Positions 34,932 through 45,522 of a stretch of 64,000 nucleotides of DNA are shown here, in pieces. The DNA is from Aquanectria penicillioides (Eukaryota > Ascomycota > Sordariomycetes > Hypocreales > Nectriaceae). The first letter of the stretch is position 1. Each line of letters begins with the position of its first letter. The stretch covers positions 744,001 through 808,000 of the forward strand of contig PYIU01000008.1 in assembly GCA_003415625.1 (NCBI GenBank), in the 5' to 3' direction. Under the pieces are notes generated by a model that was not told the DNA's origin, made no database searches, and saw only the letters and a list, made by a program, of their open reading frames with translations. The position numbers were made by a program, and so were the translations under genes.

Positions 34932-36990
34932 TTGAATCCCATGTCAATCATATTTCGGGACTCAAATCACTGGTCCGATCTTGATCATGAACTGCGAGAC
35001 GCCTGGTGGGTGCTAGATTTGCTTACCGCTGGTCCGGATAGGAAGCGAAAGTGTGACGGAAAACAGCCTATCTGCAGCTTGTGCGAAGAGGCCAATCACT
35101 CTCCATGCGAATATCGGGACACTGACTCTGCAAGGTACGTGATGTTTGGGGCACGCGGAGCTGATCAGTGCAGCTATTGAATAACACGTTATACGAGAGA
35201 TAGGAGATTTCCTATCGATACCGAACAAGTGGATAGAATTCTAGATTGACTCGATACTCTGGAACGATCTATCAGTAATCCGACATCAACATGGAATCCC
35301 CAATCCTTATCTCCCTATGGAAATTTGGTACCGGGCAATCCACCTCTGTCTAAGACCTCTGAGGCCTAGACCTTGATACCGCAGTTTACCAATACTACAG
35401 TAGAGGTCAATACTACTATGGAAATTTCTCTATTACACTCCACTATACTAGGAAGTATTCTACGTTCCGCACCGGCCAGAAAACTACTTGGAGACTATCT
35501 TCCTTACATATTCTTGAATATTGAAATCCAGCGGCCAATCCCGGGCCCCCTTCGTCTCAGTCTAACCCTACTAGATTAAATTGAGATGCCAACCATCTTG
35601 CGTGATATTGCCACCCAGTTAATTGTGAACTACTTTACTAAGGTCCACCGGTTCTACTATGTGTTGGATGAAAGCGAGTTTTGTCTTATTTTGAACGAGG
35701 TTTTGGGAAAAGGATGCAGTCCAGACTTTCGCTCGGCCCATGTTTTGACTGTTTTGGCGCTTAGAAGCGCCTCAAGCCAGATACCTAACTCGACACAGTC
35801 CTTATGACTACCAGGAGTCCGGTTCCTAACCCCTACAGTGAGCATACTACTTATGGAGGGGATACAATTATTTGGAGGTAGTTTGATTCTGCCTCAATCA
35901 CTCTACTTAGTTTGTACTATAGTTTCTTGTTTAGGCCCCTATAAGCATGGAGGTTGGTTCATATGGCCTTTACTGATTTACAACATTGCTGGATTAGGTT
36001 AGTTTATAGAAAAAACTATAGATATATCTGCAACTTTTTAGTGATGCTAATCTTGTTTATAGACGCTTGAAAGCACTCCAAAACGTTTCTGGTTTATCTT
36101 GTGATTAATCAATATTGCGCCTCTGCTAGGCCATCTTTATGTTAGAATGGTAAGACCCGATTATTAAGCCGGTTATTGCACTTAATTAATTATACTTCCT
36201 TTTAGTGATATTATTGCTGAGCATTATTTACCGAGAAGCGGCATTGAATATGTTGTTGAGAGGCTACTGTTCCCCCGGTTTGGAACCCTAGCCGATCCTG
36301 CTATGTTACGATGGCTGGCAAATCTGTCATCTCGACGCTTTCTGAACTGAATCTATTATGTTCTTTACGATGAGTCTTAAGGTGGGGATAGAAACCAGAA
36401 CACTTCAGAAGACACTGTAGAAGCTGTCTATGACCACCAATCATTAATGTTCAGCATTTCTCAGGAACTTAATCACTAGCTGCACGCTTGGTATGAGCTA
36501 CTCCCTGACGATGTGAAGCCAGATTTGAACAATACGAGTCTAAGCCTCGATGAAACAGTGCTTATCATGCGTTATTACGGGTTAGGGGACATTATATTTT
36601 GTCCTTTCCTACTTTAACTTTGTAATCTGCTACCTGAAGCAATCCCTGTAGAATCTGTAGTTGAGAATGCTAAGCTTTGCCTGCAGCATTGTTGTGGATA
36701 TTTTGCCTTTGTTGAGCATGCTTTGAAAGGTTTATTTGGTTTACTAGAAATTTTCTTGCACTTGTAAGTCAATTATTATTTAGTTACCCTATTAAGAAGC
36801 TAATGTACGGACTGAAGCACTACGGCTGTTGTATTACTCCTTACACTGGCCTCTTCTTCTCCAGCCCTTGCATCCTCCATGAGAGATATTGCAAGCTAAC
36901 AAGAGAAGGCTATATCGATTCTCAAACCTTGGGCATTCCTAGACTCTAGCATCGGGACGATGTTGTACATTACGCTGACTTTGAGAGAAA
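34932..36990 (+). pseudogene. Zn2Cys6 regulator, heavily decayed
   Basis: A fungal-specific transcription factor recognisable only in pieces. The second half of the zinc cluster survives (RKRKCDGKQPIC, SLC, SPCEYRD); the leading CxxC half is gone. Then follow IATQLIVNYFTKVHRFYYVL, GKGCSPDFRSAHVLTVLALR, PQSLYLVCTIVSCLGPYKHG, and a long late block with AVYDHQSLMFSIS, LHAWYELLPDDVKPDL, ETVLIMRYYGLGDII and VESVVENAKLCLQHC, ending with LASSSPALASSMRDIAS and EKAISILKPWAFLDSSIGTM. In-frame stops are frequent, and several fit a single C-to-T change: TGA in RFLN*IYYVLY, TAG in LNH*LHAWYE, TAA in AS*QEKA. Frame changes also occur. It lies between the permease and glucosidase relics. Confidence 0.85.
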
Positions 36991-37079
36991 AAGTGCATTA
37001 TTCCTGAGTAATCACCTCAGAGGGACTAGCTTTCGTCCAATCCATGGATCAATAAATAAATAAATCATGTGCACCTATT

Positions 37080-38940
37080 CTAATAAAACATCTAGTTCCT
37101 GTATGATATCCCGAGCTCGTTCCGACGAAGCACTTGTATGTGGCACTGTCAACTCTCCACCGACCCGGCGTTTCGGCCGACTTCACAGCAGAAATGTCGA
37201 ACCAGCGGAATGCGTGTTATCAAGCACAATATCGAGCGTTTATGAGTATCCCGGGTTCAATTTGACTTTCCAAAACCCGGCAAGAGACTTAGGGGCGACT
37301 GCATAGCCGAATGAACGGAGGTTAGACGATGGTGATACGTACACCTGAACAACCTCACTCCCTGGAAGGTCTCCAGTGTTTGTCACTGTTGCGTTGATAA
37401 TTCCCGGTTTGCATTCTGTAGCAGAGATGGTTCCAGTGATTGAGATATTCGTGATGCTGAAGGAAGTGTACGATAGGCCGTATCCGAAAGGCCAGAGTGG
37501 CTCGATGTTCTGTTCATCAATCCATCGGTATCCCACCGGAATTCCCTCGCCGTACTCAGCTCTGTCATTTTCGGCATCACCTGGGAGCCACTTGTGAGAC
37601 CCGTGATCCTCTTTCTTCTTTGGGAATGTCACTGGAGGCTTTACAGACGGATTGACAGCACCGAATACAACATTTGCCACCACATTTCTACATTCCTGCC
37701 CTTGGTACCAAGCATGCAGAATAGCGCCGGCTTTCTCTACCCATGGCATGCTAATGGTACATGCGGACTACGAAACGACTACAACGTTACTGTTAACTTC
37801 GCAAACAGCGGCCACCAGCTCATCGGTACGTTGTGGAAGTGACAATAAAGTTCGGTCGGATCCCTCGCGCTCTGTGTCGTTGTTGTGCCTGACAACCAGC
37901 ACGACTGCGTCGGCATCCTTTGCCGAAGCGATGGCGTCGTTAAACATATTTTCTTCATCGTGCTTAAAAAGCATCCCAACACGAACACCCGAGATCTTGT
38001 GGAAAAGAGTGTTGTCATGTGGCTTGGTGGGAGGAGCCACAACAACATTGTCAATTCTCAATATGTATGTCTTGCATGCCTCGAGAATCTTGCTCGCGAA
38101 GCACTCGACGCTACCGCAGTTCATGAAGTTTCCGCTGATTTCTGTCCAGTTTGTGTTGTCGATCAGAAGCTCATCATCAATAAAGAGCTTTGCCTTTCCG
38201 GTATTAGAGAAACTGAAGTTGTATGCCCCGGCGACACTAGGCCTTAGCAGTCCATGAGCTTTGTAGCTAAAAAGACTGTGCCATGGAGACTTTCAGGGAC
38301 GTCACCGTCACTCATAAAGTATACTAGGGAATCTTGCCATCGTGAATTTGCCACTACCTCTCCCTCAAAGTGGTCGCCTCTGAATAAATCTACTCGTACT
38401 CCAGGATTTCCACTCTCTGGCTGTGTCAGGCAGTGGCCCAACAAGGGTGGCTGAAGATACGTGAAGATTCCACGTTCGTACGGAACTTCAATGTGAGAAT
38501 TCTCTTGTTTTGCTAGCTTCTCAATCGACTCATATGGTGTGGTGATATAGTATGAGCTGGCCATAAGACCTGTAAGATATGGATCTTCGCCAAAGTTCTC
38601 AAAATTGCGGCCTCCAAATGGCGAGCGACTGAGGTTCATAGTAGGGGCCAACAAGATATGCGCGCCTTTACTTCGAGCTTCGGAGCCCAAAATATTTGCA
38701 ACGCGTTCAACAAGGGCCACATCAAATGTTGCCGCAAGTGAGATTCCGCAGGAACCACGAACTCCAGCTGGGCCATCACTGGTCTTTAGACTTCTGATTC
38801 TGAGCCTTTCGACCTCTGCAGTTTCCCATATATTCTTTCCTGAGAGGAGCATGCATTTTTTCCACAAGAGTTAGAGACTCTAGGATTTGCTTGATATTTG
38901 CTTGGCAGGGGTTTTTGATTATCATTGCAGATGTTGGCAA
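37080..38940 (-). pseudogene. GH3 beta-glucosidase, internally deleted and broken
   Basis: A family 3 glycoside hydrolase of the type with a PA14 insert; such enzymes release glucose from beta-glucosides. On the minus strand the TIM-barrel start is clear: LLSGKNIWETAEVERLRI, TSDGPAGVRG, ISLAATFD, RSKGAHILLAPTMNL and GRNFENFGEDPYLTG. After SYYI the reading jumps to the PA14 region (PPLLGHCLTQPESGNPGVRV), so several hundred residues including the nucleophile Asp segment are missing; a few residues are also lost between GVRG and CGISLA. Next come a frame slip before YKAHGLLRPSVAGAYNFSF, an in-frame TAG at about 37768-37770 just before SACTISMPWVEKAGA, a TAA at about 37240-37242 and a further slip in the C-terminal Fn3-like domain (AFRWFDISAVKSAETPGRW). 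It cannot encode an active enzyme. Confidence 0.9.
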
Positions 38941-39592
38941 CTATGAAGTTGAGAGTGAGAATCCGAATTGGGGACGAGAAGATGTGAATTTCATGTGGGA
39001 AAATATCACAAATATGTGCGGATACTCTGCCCAAGTTATAGTTTAATAGTAATAAAGAAATGCATCTGAACGGACAGGATTTCAACTCACTGGACTCGTG
39101 GGTCCCTCCCTCTACGTCACTAGTTTCGCCTGCTGTCTCAACTTGTTCGGCGGAATTGGGGGCTTCATGCCAATTGCGCCGAGCAAAGTAGAATAATAGG
39201 AAGACCCCGTATCGTTCGAGGGGCAATCCCATGTGGAATGACTGGCATTTTACCTAAGCTTGCTTCCAGTGCGAGGGGTTTACTCCGCTTCCCAATGCCG
39301 GGAGGGGAAAATTGGAGTATTGACCCAAGGGCCGTTCCGCTTCTCCGGGTATAATTGGGAATCTGTCACCGGTCATCTCGAAGGTGCATTTTATTCATTT
39401 CTCAAGACACCCTGTTTTACTCAAGCCTCTCGCGGCGATCCCCAACGCAGTCTTCGCCTTGAGAAGATTTTGACAGGTCTCCACTGACTCAGGCTGCGCC
39501 GCCTTTCTTCCACTCAAAGTCGACATCCTGCTTCATTTCTCTACCATATTCATCCCTGAGCGCAAATATTGTCACTAAAGCCGGATCTCATC
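38941..39592. other. intergenic, promoter of the OFA-type MFS gene
   Basis: About 650 bases with no recognisable gene. A frame at 39260-39487 on + has no motif. Confidence 0.45.
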
Positions 39593-40789
39593 ATGGCAAA
39601 CCCTAGCCCCATACCGACGTCTCCAAAACCCAGAGCGCCGTCATGGCAGATCGCTCTGGCATGTTTTCTCAACATGTTCTGCGTCGGGACTGTATACGCT
39701 CTCAGCGTTTTGCAATTTGAACTACCAAGACTTCTGGGGGTATCAAAACAGTTGTCCTTTGCTCCTTTTGGTGTGGCATGCTTTGGTCTTTCCATTGGTG
39801 TGGGTGCTTGTGCTTCTCTTGTGGCTAAGACAGGGGCACTTGCAACGGTTTCTGCAGGAACTGCGATCTGGGGTATTGCAGTAACGAGTACCGGTTACTT
39901 CCTAAGCCGATCGAAATTTGAAGGCATATTAGCAAGCATGGTTCTCGGTGGCATGGGGGTTGGTCTAACCTACCTAGCCGTCGTTGTCATGGTCGGACAA
40001 GGATTCCCAAATCAGCCTCTTGCCAGAAGTGCCATAGGGCCTCTCGGTTTTTCCTCTGGTACAGCAGCATGTATTGCAACATATTCGATTCTAAAATTCC
40101 ATTCCTTGAGTTCAAACGAACTCGGAAAGATCCTTGGATCTGGAGGCGTTGCCATTTTCAGCATCGCAGCAGCTACGATAGCCTGGCTGCCTAGTGATGC
40201 CTACCTGAGCAAGGATCTCTCTATTTCAGAGGTCCCAACAGGAAACTTCTTCTCGGTCCTTCTTTTCTTCAATGCGCTGCCTGGTATGGCTGTTTTCGCC
40301 GCATTGCTACCTATTGCGTCACAAATCAGAGGAGCGGGCGAGGTGAACGACCCCTTCCAAATTTTACCTTATGGTATGATCGCTCTTGGGTTGGGAGGAC
40401 TTCTGGCCCCACCACTTAGTTCACAACTAGGGGCAAGATTTACATTCGTCGCCCTGTTTTTGATACGTGGCGTTACGCTGATTGTTTTCTCATACTACCC
40501 GGAACCCCAAGTTGCTTTGGCCGCTTTCTCGGTTGTTTTGTTCGCTCATGGTACAGGGTTTAGCATTCTTCCAAGTCTAGTGAAGGCTCGGCAAACCAAG
40601 CCGACGAGTTTCCCTCATAGCTATGGCCAGGTCCTTGTAACTTGGGGCGCATCAGGCATCTGTGGCATGGTGTTGAATGTTGTCCTGGCTTCTACTCTTG
40701 ATGGAACTAGAACAACAAGCCTCTTCATTGGGCTATTGGCAATAGTCTTTGGTGTCGGTGTCTCCTTTGCCAAATCTCTATCAGCTTAG
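39593..40789 (+). CDS. MFS transporter, OFA (oxalate/formate antiporter-like) family
   Basis: A 398-residue intronless MFS protein with about twelve hydrophobic segments. The N-terminal membrane segment IALACFLNMFCVGTVYALSV and the following LPRLLGVSKQ fit fungal 'Nodulin-like/OFA' MFS proteins. Two-fold halves join at a loop near residue 225 (SKDLSISEVPTGNFF). The start is the first ATG in a good context (tcATGGC) and is followed by a Pro/Ser-rich cytosolic tail (MANPSPIPTSPKPRAPSW). It appears intact although it sits among relics. Substrate is unknown; dicarboxylates or formate are possible by family only. Confidence 0.82.
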   Translation: MANPSPIPTSPKPRAPSWQIALACFLNMFCVGTVYALSVLQFELPRLLGVSKQLSFAPFGVACFGLSIGVGACASLVAKTGALATVSAGTAIWGIAVTSTGYFLSRSKFEGILASMVLGGMGVGLTYLAVVVMVGQGFPNQPLARSAIGPLGFSSGTAACIATYSILKFHSLSSNELGKILGSGGVAIFSIAAATIAWLPSDAYLSKDLSISEVPTGNFFSVLLFFNALPGMAVFAALLPIASQIRGAGEVNDPFQILPYGMIALGLGGLLAPPLSSQLGARFTFVALFLIRGVTLIVFSYYPEPQVALAAFSVVLFAHGTGFSILPSLVKARQTKPTSFPHSYGQVLVTWGASGICGMVLNVVLASTLDGTRTTSLFIGLLAIVFGVGVSFAKSLSA

Positions 40790-41386
40790 CTCTGCAGTGG
40801 GCTTCGTGTTCAGGGATTCAAACACGGAGATAAGCCCTAGGTACATTTGAGAAAACTACTATAATCTAGTTCGATCTATCATTGGGATAGATCTCAATCT
40901 CAGCGGTATTAAATCAGGTATCAATTTAGCCCAATTTTGACTTAATATCTTCCGCCTATTCACCATCCATATCAATACTAGGAACCCGTGGTTTTGGCTC
41001 TCCATTCTTTCGGTAGCGCTCATTTGTTGTTGTTGTTGTCGTAGTCTATCCGTATACTATATTTGAGAGATGGGTCATACCCAACTATGAAACTGATGTA
41101 GCAGACTATTGTCATCTCTCACTATCTGATGTGAGAACAGATAAGGCCGGCGGGGTATTCAACCTTGGAATGGTAGTGCTGGGATATTACTCCTTCTTGT
41201 CCTAGTTCCCCAATATCAAGCAACGTAAATTGGCGTGAATGTATACATTGGCGATTCCACAGTCACGGGGCATTCATGTTGGTAGTACTACAGTCACGGC
41301 CGTGACACAGTTGAGACTTTCATGTGAGGTTACCTTTACTACTGGCAACTGCTAGGTAGATATAATTCCCTAAATGAAATCAGCTT
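40790..41386. other. convergent intergenic, nothing recognised
   Basis: About 600 AT-rich bases holding the 3' ends of the MFS and ABM genes. A short GTT run (about 41024-41038) is the only repeat. Confidence 0.5.
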
Positions 41387-41787
41387 CTACTCTGGCACCA
41401 CGACATCCTTGCTCGTGTCGAGCTCCTCTAGTCGTCTCAGATCCATAGGCTTCTCCAAAAGTGGGATGACGTAGGGATCAAAGGTCTTCCAGTATGGGTT
41501 TTCGAGATGGTACTTCTGGCTCTAAATTCCCAGCGACACTAGATGTTAGTATACGAAAACTCAAATGAAAGAATCCCAATTTAAAAGGGGTCACTGACAC
41601 TCTCTTGCTCGTAACGCTCAACAATGGTGAAAGCACGTGGGTCCTTGATGTCTTGCATGACGAACCAGGAGATGGTTTCTTGGTCCTGAGAGTAGACGCG
41701 GCTGGCTTCAACAAGCTTCGCGGAGAGTTTGGCGATGCACTCCGCATCATCCTTGGCGTAGAGATGAACCACAATTGTGTAGACCAT
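41387..41787 (-). CDS. small ABM-fold (antibiotic biosynthesis monooxygenase-like) protein
   Basis: A 107-residue dimeric alpha/beta-barrel type protein. Exons on the minus strand: 41787-41599 and 41521-41387. The intron (41598-41522) has donor gtcagt and a textbook tactaac branch site. Features: MVYTIVVHLYAKDDAECIAK, the SWFVMQDIKDPRAFTIVERY strand pair typical of ABM domains, then KYHLENPYWKTFDPYVIPLL. Such proteins act as cofactor-free oxygenases or as heme-degrading or stress proteins; no catalytic residue can be assigned. The start is set at the ATG right before the conserved strand; an upstream in-frame ATG at 41877 would add a 30-residue leader. Confidence 0.8.
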
Positions 41788-43389
41788 TTTGACTGCTGAA
41801 TTTGATTTCCTGATTCTTAGAGAGTTTATGTTGAGAAGAAATACGGTGGAAGAGGGAATTGTTTGCTTGCTTGGCACAGGTTTTATACAAGGGGCATGCG
41901 GGGCTAACCCATCTTTGGTCTAGCGGAGAAACAAGCTGTCACTGCATGGAGGGGTTAGCTGCAAAACACACATCTTTGGACGACAGCTACACATCTCTCT
42001 TCCTCGGAAAAAGGAAAATCACAGAGCAGAAGCTATTGAAATCGACAAGGAGGATTGAGGTGGAAATTAAAGCGGGTCAATCTAAGTAATACCCGGTTCG
42101 TCTACCAAAATGTCTGTCCCAATAGACGCCGTCTCAACTTGCCAGCTGTCTGTTGAAGCGCCCAAGACTGGCTGGATGGAAATGCAACACGGCTGCTAAC
42201 TAGGAAAGGACGCCAAATGGGGAAACATCAGCTGAGGGAATCTACTACTCCTAAATCTGATATATTTATGGCTGATTTTGTTTCCATCTTGATGATAATC
42301 ATGCCATCACACCACTCTCATGCCATTACGTGCCCACTAGACAGGGATCGAGCAGCAAGTGCCAACCGGTGCAAGCTCACGATCAATTTTGACTATTTCA
42401 AATCACATATGCCATTGAGCGACTCTTCTTTTGAAGGTAACACGGGGATGCTATTGGATATGCCAAGCCGGAAATAGTTGCTAAGCTGTTGTGGGAACCG
42501 TTGCACATCTGCTAATTTACTCCGATAAGGGAATGAAGGCTTTCTAAACCTTATTCATTATGAGATTGCAGAGAACAAATAGTTTCAACATCTCGCTTGA
42601 CATCTCAATGACCTATCGCGATACAACGCACCCCGGCAAGCTTAGAACTCGCTGGGAAATGTACAAGGCCACATCCCTTTACTGAGGTGGAAAGTAACCC
42701 AATAGCAAGGTATGAAGTATCAAATCTTGCATTAATTATTTCAAGCTTATTATTTATTCCAAGAAACTCCAGTCTTGACATGATGAAATAAAATAAGAAA
42801 ATACAGCAAGCAATAATAATGAGGGAATAAAATAATTCTAATTCTAATGAATAATGGTACTCATTGTTCATATTGGATAAATTATAACTAGAATGGCTTT
42901 TCCCAACCCAACTCAGGCTGAGGTTTGCGGGCAGTAAGCCACACTGACAGCCGGTCTATGCATTCTGAAGCGGAACTTCCCCGAAGCACAAGTTTCTTGT
43001 TTGTTTATCTTGCCACGGACACTCGATTGCCTCATCGGATGCGTCGAATGAAAGTGCCCAGTCAATGATGCATTAGGAGAAGGGAATCCAAAACGAACGC
43101 TGAATAATGGAAGTATGTATTCTTTATATATTTCTCCCCTCGATGGTTGCACTATTCCTTGGTGGAAGGTAAAATGCCATGAAACTCAACATTGATCAAG
43201 AATGATTCTGCTCTATAGTCGAAAAGCTACGAGACACTGCCAAGTAGAGAAGGTCACACCATATGTTCATTAGCCCTTTAAAGACGGCTATGGAATGACC
43301 TGGAAAATACAAAAATAATGCGACCTGCTGATTGCGCTATTGTATCTCCATCAACTATTGGAAACATCCTGGATTTGGTTTGGAGTCGC
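41788..43389. other. AT-rich intergenic, nothing supported
   Basis: About 1.6 kb. Short frames on both strands (for example 42217-42477 on + and 42871-42605 on minus) have low-complexity, AT-driven composition. No motif, RNA or repeat was recognised. Confidence 0.5.
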
Positions 43390-43999
43390 CTACTTGTCGT
43401 CCCCCTTCTGCATTCCATCCTTGAGACGTTTCTCTCGTTCAAAAGTCGCTTGCACTAGACCCCGAGGATTGTAAAAGTCATTCAATGTAGCAGACTGATG
43501 AGGATTGAAGATATGGGGGGTTTCCGCAAGAGCTCTCAAATCTTTCTTCGTGACGGTGACGCGTTTGCCGGGAATGGCAAGAAGATTTCCGGCTGCAAAT
43601 CGATCAGCACAGTGGATTCGTGCATTGATGGCAGTCTAACCTTGGAATACAGAACTGAGATAGGCCTCAGCACATTCTTGAAGCGCCTCGATTGCGCCAC
43701 GTTCCTAGCGAATGTTGAGGCGCAAGCTAATGGCGATTTCGGGAACAAGGTGAACAAAAGAGCCCTAGGATTTATCAGGCCAGGTTGACATTAGGACCGA
43801 CGAATTCCTTTGAGACCGACAGCTATATTGAGTTAGCATCAGACTTCGAGTTAAATATTAGAGTCATAATGCCAGGCCTAAACCGAAATCGTTGCTTTTC
43901 AGTGGCCGCAGTGCGCTTCGGCTTGCTTTTAAACACACTCGTAAAGCTTGGGCCTTTGCCTCCACTGGCTGCGTTCCCAGTTGTCCTAGTGCGTGCTAT
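43390..43999 (-). pseudogene. divergent histone H3 variant with C-terminal extension, broken
   Basis: Read on the minus strand in pieces, this follows histone H3 end to end. Tail: ARTRTTGNAASGGKG (H3: ARTKQTARKSTGGKA). Then QRFRFRPGTVGLKGIRR across an intron remnant (H3: HRYKPGTVALREIRR), VHLVPEIA (H3: QRLVREIA), AIEALQECAEAYLSSVFQ (H3: AIGALQESVEAYLVSLFE), and after a 48-base intron (43640-43593) NLLAIPGKRVTVTKKDL (H3: NLCAIHAKRVTIMPKDI). The spacing from REIA to AIxALQE is 12 residues, as in canonical H3; fungal CenH3 is longer there. Instead of ending at the H3 C-terminus it runs on about 45 residues (PHIFNPHQSATLNDFYNPRG to GDDK). Lesions: no ATG before ARTR (ATA), TAA after IRRS, a one-base slip before VHLV, TAG after LRLNIR, and no usable donor after RPG. 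Confidence 0.8.
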
Positions 44000-45522
44000 T
44001 CTAGAAGGGTTGGAAGATGGTAAGAGGAGTTAAACCCTTATCATCATCCTTGATAGTCATGTAGTGCTATTGGCTGGGGGGAAAATGTCGATTTTGTTGA
44101 GACTTGGAAGTTAGTGGATAACAGAAGGCGCTGAATTAACTTCACTGTGGCTGTTTGGAGGGAGCTTGAGCGAAACCTGGTGTAGAGAGGAGAGCTGTTA
44201 AGACAAACAAACATCGTTAGGTGACACTATGGGATTTGCAAAGTTGGTTTTAGACCCACATTGAATCGGGTTATGGATTTATGTGTCCAAAATCTGCTCG
44301 TTAACCCTGCGTACAGGCAACACGTGCTTCATCCCTCTTCTCATTATTTCTATGGATTAGAGTACTAGAACCCTAACACATTCTAAGTCATTCGTCAAGA
44401 TCTCATTTTGAGAAGGCTGGGGGTTAAGGTGGGAATTCCCTAGCTAACCGTTTCGCTTCTCCAAACTTAGCTGTTGCAGGACGACCTCCCAGGGAGGTAC
44501 AGGAGCGAAAGGCGGAGTCTAGGTTATCGATGAATTTATTCACGCAAAATGCTCTCGAATGGAAGGAGAACTTCTTACCTGAGAAAATGTGACTTGGAAT
44601 GCACAAAACGCTCTCCTACTGATCATGAACGCGAACCCGCCAAGATCAAGAAGAAATGTTGGAGCAGGGCCATCAAGCACTTGCGGCAAAGTAGTGGGTG
44701 GCATTCAGCTTCACTGATGCTCGCATTACGCTAATCATTGTCTGAACTACTTTGGAGCCAACCAAGCACGTCGGAACCTCCGGATGGTTTTCTTCCTGCA
44801 ACCAAGAGCCGTATCACATGATTGCGATGCATCCCTAGACGTATTTGCCAAATGGACTCATCGTCTCCTCGCGATCTCGCCACTAGCAAAAAGCCGTCCG
44901 CGTAACTTGAGCCATAATAAACGACCCTTGTAGAATTCGTCAAATTAATAATAATCGCTGTAGCAGCGATGACGCAAACGCGAGCAACAGCGGTGTTCGG
45001 GCCATTGGTGCCGATCGCCGTCCCCACCTACGGAGATCTCACCATGCCAAAATCCAACTATTTGCCGAAAAGGGAAATTATGCACCATCAGTCGGTTGAA
45101 TTCACCCATCCACTCTGAAGATAGAGCGCTGACTTGCCATCCTCTGGACGCATGATTTTTGCATCACGATGGTCACCGTCAAGCTAGCCTTAAGGGATGC
45201 AGACAGGTATTCCCCGTGAGGTCGGGATAGCATTTCCGGGTGGTGGTTCGCGCGGTGTATAAAGTGAGCATGGGAATGCCAAAAAGATGCACCTCCTCAG
45301 CATCAAACATATTCCACATTGCGACAATCATAACCATTTATATATTCAACATTTTTCTCAATCGGATCGACCTATTCAGTCAAAAGAATCCCGATTCAGG
45401 TTTCGATTCAACTATCTCGATACATATCAAAAAGCCCTTGCTTAGCGACACTCAGAGCTTCCAGAGTCGTCTCTTGCAACCGCTTACATCGAGTGATCAC
45501 CATTCGAAGGGGTATCACTACC
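44000..45522. other. intergenic; old H3-variant promoter side and MDR promoter
   Basis: About 1.5 kb with no supported gene. A TATAAA element lies at 45258-45263, 260 bases before the MDR ATG. The minus-strand frame 45027-44731 (98 codons) has no motif. Confidence 0.45.
45258..45263 (+). promoter_or_regulatory. TATA-box-like element
   Basis: TATAAA upstream of the MDR gene. If used, transcription would start near 45290, past an ATG at about 45270 that opens an out-of-frame reading overlapping the true start. Confidence 0.4.

Noticed and set aside
37652..38257. 201-codon plus-strand frame
   Set aside because: Antisense to the GH3 relic, which has clear family motifs on minus.
43498..43788. 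96-codon plus-strand frame
   Set aside because: It is antisense to the histone H3 relic, which explains the open frame.
44731..45027. 98-codon minus-strand frame beginning MGTAIGTNGPNTAVARVCVI
   Set aside because: Briefly resembled a membrane segment but no motif, no splice partner, and the rest is not family-like.
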